A stretch of 64,000 bases of DNA from Tetranychus cinnabarinus (taxonomy: Eukaryota; Arthropoda; Arachnida; Trombidiformes; Tetranychidae), in the NCBI GenBank assembly GCA_022266195.1, contig WHVY01000003.1, forward strand, positions 9,734,001 through 9,798,000. The letters run 5' to 3'. The position numbers and the translations under genes are program-made. Below the pieces are notes generated by a model. The model did not search any database. It was given only the letters and a program-made list of their open reading frames with translations, and was not told the origin of the DNA. Positions 56,993 to 64,000 of the stretch are shown piece by piece. The first letter of the stretch is position 1; every line of letters starts with the position of its first letter.

Positions 56993-57817
56993 ATGTTGAT
57001 TCTTATGCTAACTGTGACTTTGTTTGCTAATGTTGTCCTTGTTTCATCCCATTCCGAAAGATCCATTGAAATATTGAATCATGATGCTACAGTGATCGAC
57101 TGTGCTCGATTTAAGAGAGAAGCCAATCAACATAAATGTGTCATCACTCCATTCACCACTGAAGGCCCATACTTTTTACCCGATGACTATGAACGCTCAG
57201 ACATTACTGATGGCTATACTGGAGTCAACTTGAATTTAACTCTTCTATTAACCAATGCTAAAGATTGTTCACCTTTATCCAACTATTATGTTCATATTTG
57301 GAACGCTAATGCTTTGGGTCACTATTCAGGTGTACAAGAGTTTAACTTTTTTGATGGTCCAACCTTTCGTCCAAAACCAATAAACAATTTAAGGTTTCTT
57401 CGAGGCTACCAGATAACCAATGAAGATGGTTTAGTAAACTTCAATACAATCATTCCTGGTTGGTACTTTGGTCGTTGTCTGCATATTCATGTTGAAATTT
57501 ATGACAAAAATACCACAGATGGACATGCAATCAGTTACATTGGACAGCTTTACTTTAACCGAGAGATGCCTGCAGCATTGAGACTTATCGATCCTTATTC
57601 ACAAAATAATAATGAATTGACATTGAATGAACAAGATGTTATCTACCCCTTGTCTAGAGGATCCGACACAACATTAGAGTTGATTCCAGAAGGTAATGGT
57701 TTCCGTGCATCTTATGTTTTGTCAATTGATCCAACTGTTAAAATTGAAAATACTTACGAACAATTTTTATATGATGACGCTTTCAAGGCAATTAATCACA
57801 CATCTACTAAACATTGA
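56993..57817 (+). CDS. Secreted intradiol ring-cleavage dioxygenase, copy 1
   Basis: Non-haem Fe(III) dioxygenase that opens catechol-type rings between the hydroxyls. 274 residues, single exon. A signal peptide occupies about residues 1-19 (MLILMLTVTLFANVVLVSS), so the enzyme is secreted. The four iron ligands of the family are visible: Tyr60 in TTEGPYFL, Tyr158 in PGWYFG, and His164 and His166 in LHIHVE. Four or more Cys (37, 49 and others) suggest disulfides. Spider mites carry a family of such genes acquired from fungi and linked to breakdown of plant phenolics; that role is inferred here from family knowledge. The lack of introns fits this origin. A tandem paralog follows 1.4 kb downstream. 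The C-terminal tail (after DPTVKIEN) differs from copy 2. Confidence 0.92.
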   Translation: MLILMLTVTLFANVVLVSSHSERSIEILNHDATVIDCARFKREANQHKCVITPFTTEGPYFLPDDYERSDITDGYTGVNLNLTLLLTNAKDCSPLSNYYVHIWNANALGHYSGVQEFNFFDGPTFRPKPINNLRFLRGYQITNEDGLVNFNTIIPGWYFGRCLHIHVEIYDKNTTDGHAISYIGQLYFNREMPAALRLIDPYSQNNNELTLNEQDVIYPLSRGSDTTLELIPEGNGFRASYVLSIDPTVKIENTYEQFLYDDAFKAINHTSTKH

Positions 57818-59207
57818 TTGATATTCTTAATAATTATACTGAAAAACAAAATTAAGCACAATTTGAATATCTAAATAATATTTAAATTTTATTTAATTAA
57901 CAAATTTCATACTCTTATTTGGTTTGCTACCTTCACCGTTATTGGAATCATTTGCATCAGTAAAACTTATTGTGACGTAAAAAATGGTTTATTGATGAAT
58001 TGCAAGTATATGTAAAACTGTGTCTTTTAAGTAAAGTGTAAAAAGTTTGGTGAAAAAATATGGAACCACAGCGATAAAAAAAACAAAGTTTGAAATTTTA
58101 ACCCAATTTTGCCAAAATTGTCCATCAGAGAAACTTTTTAACCAAACAAATGGAATCAATTTTTTTGCTCTAAAACCAACAATGAATCAACTCTCAACAC
58201 GAATGGGAATTTTGCAAGTTTGCTTGAATAATGACTTTTTGCATCCCAAAATGATGATTTAAAGCGACAAAAGCCAAATATTTCAAATTTTGTATTTCTT
58301 ATCATGAAGATAATTTTACATCGTTAATTTGTGTCTATTCGAAGTCGATTGATTGTGTCCTAGTCAGGCAAAAGAATCTTTATAATCAGTCATTTCGCCA
58401 AAATGATGGCTGAATGCAGAAGTTCTAAACGAAATGATACGACAAAATGATGTCCATGCCTTGACTACAGCAATAAATAGTGGAACATATTCACGCAAAA
58501 AATAACGTGAATTTATTTGGTTTTGGATTGATATTTCTAATGAAATTTAATCTGAATTTCGGATCACTTATTTAAAGTACAGTTCATTTTACTTTGCCCA
58601 TTTTGCCTTCTTTTTCCTCTAATTGGACTCTTATTTTAATAACAATGTTGTGCTATGTAAAAACATATAATATTACTTTATATTTTATTATCATATAATG
58701 ATGTCTGCTTATTAATTCCTGTATATAACGGTCAAGAGGCTCATATGCAATACTATAATAGCAACGTTGAGTGATTAGCCTAAATTTATCAATTCAATTC
58801 ATCTCTAGAACAAAGGACAATTTAGAAGATTATCTTTGAAAAACATTTAACTCTAATTGAAACAATACAAAATCACACAATAGGATTATGTAGATGATTA
58901 ACGATAAATCGATAAAATTGAGTACTTGAAAGCAGTCAAAATGATGACAAAATAAATATCTTTAACTGAACGCGACATCGAAACAACAAAACCTTGTGAC
59001 AAAGTGACAAAGGTGACAAAAGGGACAATAATGGCAAATAAATCGGACAATAATATCTTTAAGAGTGAACCAGCACTACGAACTAGAGCTACAAATCAAT
59101 GTATATAAAGCTGACGCTTTTTCAAAGGAAACCATATTCTGATTTGATTTATCAGCAATAACAAGTGAATTATTTCAATTCTGTCTAACACTTGAAAACG
59201 ATTCAAA
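57818..59207. other. Spacer between the tandem dioxygenases
   Basis: 1.4 kb. The right part (from about 58850) is homologous to the upstream region of copy 1. A 216-bp open frame at 58047-58262 has no recognisable features. Confidence 0.6.
59102..59110 (+). promoter_or_regulatory. TATA box of dioxygenase copy 2
   Basis: TATATAAAG lies 106 bp before the start codon, in the same context as copy 1. The following 5'UTR is conserved with small indels. Confidence 0.65.
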
Positions 59208-60017
59208 ATGTTGATTCTTATGTTAACCGTCACTTTGTTTGCTAATGTTGTCCTTGTTTCATCCCATTCCGATAGATCCATTGAAATAGCCAATCATGAT
59301 GCTACAGTGATCGACTGTGCTCGATTTAAGAGAGAAGCCAATCAACATAAATGTGTCATCACTCCATTCACCACTGAAGGCCCATACTTTTTACCAGATG
59401 ACTTTGAACGCTCAGACATTACTGATGGCTATACTGGAGTCAACTTGAATTTAACTCTTCTATTAACCAATGCTAAGGATTGTTCACCTTTATCCAACTA
59501 TTATGTTCATATTTGGAACGCTAATGCTTTGGGTCACTATTCAGGTGTACAAGAGTTTAACTTTTTTGATCACCCAACCTTCCGTCCAAAACCAATAAAC
59601 AATTTAAGGTTTCTTAGAGGCTACCAGATAACCAATGAAGATGGTTTAGTAAACTTCAATACAATTATTCCTGGCTGGTACTTTGGTCGTTGTATTCATA
59701 TTCATGTTGAAATTTATGACAAAAATACCACAGATGGACATGCAGTCAGTTACATTGGACAGCTTTACTTTAACCGAGAGATGCCTGCAGCATTGAAACT
59801 GATCGATCCTTATTCACAAAATAACAATGAAATGACATTAAATGATCAAGATCTTGTCTTCGCCTTGTCTAGAGGATCCGACACAATATTAGAGTTGATT
59901 CCAGAAGGTAATGGTTTCAGTGCATCTTATGTTTTGTCAATTGATCCAACTGTTAAAGTTGAAAATAGCGTACTTCCATTCGACGATCCTCGAAATGTTT
60001 CATTTATTGAACATTGA
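59208..60017 (+). CDS. Secreted intradiol ring-cleavage dioxygenase, copy 2
   Basis: Tandem paralog of the gene at 56993-57817, nearly identical through most of its length. 269 residues, single exon, same signal peptide and the same iron ligands (Tyr60, Tyr158, His164, His166; here CIHIHVE). Substitutions are scattered, for example YERSD to FERSD and DGPTF to DHPTF near the substrate pocket region. The C-terminal tail is unrelated in sequence to that of copy 1 (VENSVLPFDDPRNVS against IENTYEQFLYDD), so the ends evolved freely or by small indels. Both copies look intact. Origin by recent tandem duplication including about 350 bp of promoter. Confidence 0.92.
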   Translation: MLILMLTVTLFANVVLVSSHSDRSIEIANHDATVIDCARFKREANQHKCVITPFTTEGPYFLPDDFERSDITDGYTGVNLNLTLLLTNAKDCSPLSNYYVHIWNANALGHYSGVQEFNFFDHPTFRPKPINNLRFLRGYQITNEDGLVNFNTIIPGWYFGRCIHIHVEIYDKNTTDGHAVSYIGQLYFNREMPAALKLIDPYSQNNNEMTLNDQDLVFALSRGSDTILELIPEGNGFSASYVLSIDPTVKVENSVLPFDDPRNVSFIEH

Positions 60018-60625
60018 TTGATACTCTCGATCCAAATACTCTAAAACTAAATAAATACTACTAAACTAAATATAACTAAATAAAGCATGAAATAAATTGA
60101 ACTTAAATCTCAATTAACTTGATCAGTCAAATAGTTCCTAAGCTTAATGGATAAAACTTGCAAATCTTATTTGTTAGCTTGCAAATAAAGTTATTCACAA
60201 ATCAAACATCTTTCAATAGTTTATTAATCACATTTTTTCGTATCTCTTTAGCAAAAATTGCATTCATTATAATTTGTATAATTTTTTGGAATTGTTATCG
60301 GAGATGTTTCGTTTTATCATAGCAAAAGTAAGCATTACCTTTCGCTTTCATCAATTTTTAGCTAAAAACGTTCTTTAAATACATTGTACTTTTTGCTGGA
60401 TCAATTTTAAAACTACATAATAATAACTGATTTCAGCAAATTGAAAACAAATTTAGCTAAGCGAAAAAAACAGAGAAAACAAACATTTGGTGAGAACAAT
60501 TTGATTAAAATTGAGCTTGTAAAACAGTGGACAAATATGATCCATTTAGAGTAAATTTGAATTGATTGTTTTCTTTACATGCATATGTATAAATAATGGA
60601 GATGATTAAAATGAGATGGACATCT
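60018..60625. other. Intergenic region between dioxygenase 2 and the MAGUK gene
   Basis: 3' flanks of two convergent genes, AT-rich. Nothing recognised. Confidence 0.6.
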
Positions 60626-60915
60626 TTATTTAATCCAAATACTTGGAATCCATTGAGGTTCTCTTTCCAGGGAATTGATTTCTCTCAATAATTCTTGATA
60701 AGCTGATTCAATATCATTCACTACAAGAACTTTGTCAAAATGATGGCCAAAACGGACTTCAATATCACGGGCTTCGTCAATGATTGCTTGTAACTCATTC
60801 AATGGTAGATTATTGCCTTCCTCTTGACCTCTGTAAGTTGAAGCTATTACTCGTTTCAATGTCTCAATATTGGTCGGCGGAGCCACAAAAACGATATAAG
60901 GCTTAAGCTTGGCAC
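60626..60915 (-). CDS. MAGUK last exon, PALS1/Stardust-like guanylate-kinase domain end
   Basis: C-terminal exon of a membrane-associated guanylate kinase scaffold; PALS1 (Stardust) joins Crumbs and PATJ in the apical polarity complex. The exon begins after an acceptor (TCTTTTAG) at 60916 with two bases completing a split codon. It encodes AKLKPYIVFVAPPTNIETL, then a helical region, FGHHFDKVLVVND, and AYQELLREINSLEREPQW followed by the end of the protein. This is the typical end of a GK domain, and AYQELL...EPQW(I/V)P matches PALS1 best. These domains are catalytically inactive protein-binding modules in MAGUKs. No upstream exon (rest of GK, SH3, PDZ, L27) could be found between 60918 and 64000, so the preceding intron probably exceeds 3 kb. 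Confidence 0.72.
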
Positions 60916-63900
60916 CTAAAAGATGAAGAAAAATAATGTAATTAGTAAATGGTATTAAACAATTGAATAATTAAATGGTAAATAATCGTTTCTCGACAAC
61001 AATAACGAAACAATTTAGAGATGCAAACATAAAATCAATAAATGGGTAAATTGACTTTACGACTTGTGAGTCTTTCAGAGTTCAAAGTAATTTGGCATAA
61101 AAGTAGACATTGATAAGACAAATTAAATTAAATATTGCATTAGTTAGTGATCTGAAAAGATGATATAAGCGATGTGTAATGAATGAAATAACGTGAATCA
61201 AGAATACAATTAGTATTGGAAGAATTGTCTGAACCATAAAAACCTCAATGAAAGGTGATGAGCATTGGAAATTGACAGGATAACAGTTCAAACATTATCA
61301 ATGAACAATCAACAACAAAAACACTTCAAGTTACATGAAGCATTTAATGAGTTGTGGAATGAATGAGGTGAGGATAAAGTTGAGAATCAAGATGAAAACA
61401 AAGGTGAAAGAAGGTGAATTAGCAGGGAAAAAAACTGAACAAAAAGTAAAAGCAATCAACAACTAGATAAGTGAAACACTAATGTGTGGTTAACATTTTT
61501 TCCTTGACTTTCATCTTTTACAACTAGTCAGCCGTCAGCCGGCGTAGTCTGAGCGAGCGTTAGAAAAAGATCAAAGATAAATTCTCATTATTTCTCATCA
61601 AGGGTTTTCACTCGATTGTAATATCTGAAAACATGAGAAAAACGCAGACTTTACCATTCTTATCGTCATTTCAGGCTCTTTTATGCCCAAAATATCATAA
61701 AAATTCACACTTTTTACATTTTACCCCCACCCCTGTAAGGAATTTTTTCATTACTCCTTTCCGCAATGCGTACACATGTGTTGTATGTTTGTACAAAATT
61801 TCAATGAAATCGATTGTATGGTTTGGCCGAAACCGTCAAAAGATTAGATTCATTTTTGTAGAGCTTAGTCTTCGCTTCGCTCAGACTAATAACATTTACC
61901 TTGCAAGCTAAAGCATTACAATAGTTTTTACATTATATTGATAGATATTGTACAAAAAAATGAATAATGGCCAAGTAGATTCAAAGTTAATACTCAAAGT
62001 TTTAGATTTAACGTCAATTTATTCCCACAGAGTTTCGCTTGACATCATTTTTATAAAAATGGATAACAAATATTTTGTTAACACCAAGTTTCATCTCCGA
62101 TTTACAATGAAAGCTCAAATCAATCACAAGCTCAATGAATAAAATTTTATCTGATCCAGCTTTCAGATCAAAAAGTGGATGAAGTTGAAATATTAAAGTA
62201 GATCTTATTTTATCGCTGATTACTTTGAGATCAAATCGATTGCTGAGAAGCTTGAAAATGGTTTACATTCACTATAAGCTTGAAATTGAATTTCAGTGTT
62301 GATTTTTGATGAAAATTTGATGAGTAAGAATCAATTGGTTTTAAAGTGTTTAAAGCATCGGAGTTTTCACAAAATGGTGAAAAAATTTGAGATCATTTAC
62401 ATCAAGTTGATGCAAACGAACCTATTAATAATAATAAACACAATGTTAAAACAAACGCATCAGAGTTAATCATCAGGTAGCAATTAATTTTCAAGTGATT
62501 CGTATCATGATTGGTATGATAATATCAGAGAAATCGCGTGAAATAAAAAATGTAATCTTCTAATTCAAGTCCTGATTGTTCCAAGATTCACATGGGAAAA
62601 AGTTAATTATACCTTATGAATGGTTACATTGATGGAAAGTCAAAGCTGAAATAAATTACCAAACCAAAAAGGTCAGAATAATGGACTTTGTAAAGTATGA
62701 AAGGTAAAATCAATTGATTAGTGAAATGATTATAACTCTTGAAGATTCAACTCTGCAAAACATAGCTAAGTTTTAATTGTTTCAATCATTAATTGCTATA
62801 ATTAATCGCTAGATTTATTTGATGAGAATCAGTGATCTAAAAGTCAATGAAATTTGATATTGAATCTGAATTTGCTTTTTGATCCATTTTTGTTGGTGCT
62901 TTTAGGCTTGAAGTTTAGATTGCATTTGCAAATATTTTAATGTAAATTTATATTTAACCCAATGGTTAAAAGTCAGTTAAAATGTTTGCGTGAGATGGTA
63001 AAAGATGAGTACATTTTGGATACTAAGAAGGTGAAAATAATCATGAAATATCATGCATTTCATTGAAATTGCGTGTCTGTACAACATCTAAATAACAGTC
63101 ATTTTACATACAAAATAAAGGCAGCAAGATGTACCATCAACATCTTATAACTTAAGTAACTTTACTTCATTTCATGTTGACCATGTTTGGTTAAACTAAT
63201 TCAATATGTTTTACATTTTTCAAGTTCATTAGCAAAAATTACCATCATGATTATCATCAACTGATTAAGTCAACTGATTAAAGTGCAGGAAAAAGCATAT
63301 TCACATAAAATTGAATTCAAACCAAAGCCAACATCAAAATGTTCAATCTGGAAATGAAGTTTAAGAATGAGTTTACTCGTCTGTGACTAGAATTATTCAG
63401 TTATAGACTTTTCTTATGTGAAATTTTCGCTGATTTCAAATCTAAATTTAGTCATCAAGTAGAGTTTTCGATATGTGAATGAGAGTACAACTCAATCTAA
63501 TTCTGAAATAAGTGTCAATGAAATTGATAACTTCAAAGATTAAAGCTTAATGTCAGACTTGATATTACAATAATTCATTGGTAGATTAATTGACATCGTT
63601 ATTAACAAAATTTATGCAATTCTCAATTCTAATAGTTGCAAGACTTATGTTTACATTTAGAGTCAATTCAATTCATGTTATGAAATCAATTTGATATTCA
63701 TGTTCAACGTCTACGTTAACATAAAAAATCAAAAAAGCAGACAGCTTTGGACATTCCTTGAAGATCCTGGGAACTGAAAAGATTTCAAAGATTATTTCAC
63801 GAAACCAACATAATAGTGGTAATCATAACTATCTCTATAAGCATCTTTTTGTGAACATCTAACTTGGAAACAGCTCAAGATAATTGGTAACAATGAACAC

Positions 63901-64000
63901 CATCAACGAAGTCAAACATCAAAAGCTAGGGTTAACTGTGTTAATCTATTCAATCAGCAAAGTTAACATACTCTTACACAGGGTAATTACCCATTAGTTA
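60916..64000 (-). other. Probable MAGUK intron, continuing past the window
   Basis: 3.1 kb of AT-rich DNA upstream of the last MAGUK exon. It holds a candidate MITE (61545-61888) and several short open frames without protein features. No exon was identified. Confidence 0.5.
61545..61888. mobile_element. Candidate short MITE with imperfect 15-16-bp inverted ends
   Basis: Left end TAGTCTGAGCGAGCG (61545-61559) and right end CGCTTCGCTCAGACTA (61873-61888) are inverted copies differing by one inserted base. The right end is itself a hairpin (TTAGTCT...AGACTAA) and recurs almost unchanged at 1239-1263. The 344-bp interior contains a G+C-richer patch but no supported gene. Target duplication is not clear. 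Confidence 0.45.

Noticed and set aside
58047..58262. 71-codon frame between the dioxygenases
   Set aside because: No homology or promoter, and AT-rich background composition.
61633..62142. Two short plus-strand frames (92 and 64 codons)
   Set aside because: One lies mostly inside the candidate MITE and the other in AT-rich intron sequence; neither shows a domain.

Overview
This window reads as a eukaryotic nuclear genome from an arthropod, most likely a trombidiform (spider-mite-like) mite. It is AT-rich, by eye about one third G+C. Most introns are 60-100 bp with plain GT...AG ends. Genes sit densely on both strands with typical animal orthologs (SNAPC4, SRSF10, FASN, AUH, ACADVL, GADD45GIP1, SMPD2, TOPORS, GCC1, MECR, SRXN1). 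At the right end lie two secreted intradiol ring-cleavage dioxygenases. That family is known in spider mites and relatives as a horizontal acquisition from fungi and is rare in other animals, so it is the main clue to the lineage. No bacterial operon, CRISPR array or tRNA gene was seen.

Layout, left to right. 1-6 kb: the 3' end of a divergent PPP-family phosphatase, then SNAPC4 (Myb subunit of the snRNA-activating complex) and an SRSF10-like splicing factor. 6.6-18.8 kb: a complete type I animal fatty acid synthase of about 2530 residues, split by one exceptional 4.2-kb first intron. 18.9-34.6 kb: AUH-like enoyl-CoA hydratase (minus strand), very-long-chain acyl-CoA dehydrogenase copy 1, an AT-hook/zinc-finger protein not recognised further, a DUF1057-like alpha/beta hydrolase, mitoribosomal protein mL64 (GADD45GIP1), and acyl-CoA dehydrogenase copy 2. 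The two dehydrogenases are direct repeats that include promoter and 5'UTR intron. 35-48 kb: BRD7/BRD9-like bromodomain protein, neutral sphingomyelinase, TOPORS-like RING protein, GCC1 golgin (with an apparent frameshift before its GRIP domain), a dUTPase relic with its core deleted, a retroelement-like scrap, and a halfway-like leucine-rich-repeat membrane protein. 49-54 kb: MECR, sulfiredoxin and a membrane-anchored short-chain dehydrogenase. 54-64 kb: a 586-bp MITE with 32-bp inverted ends, a long inverted repeat, the tandem dioxygenases with copied promoters, and the last exon of a PALS1/Stardust-like MAGUK whose remaining exons lie beyond the window.

Lipid metabolism is over-represented: FASN, AUH, two ACADVL copies, SMPD2 and MECR fall within about 45 kb. 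I treat this as probable coincidence of gene order. I did not find a convincing wholly new biological system. The points most worth a second look are the GCC1 frameshift or micro-intron, the dUTPase relic, the ACADVL pair with a near-identical 3' block, the MITE, and the dioxygenase pair. Exon boundaries were derived by hand from splice consensus, reading frame and family similarity; none has transcript support here.
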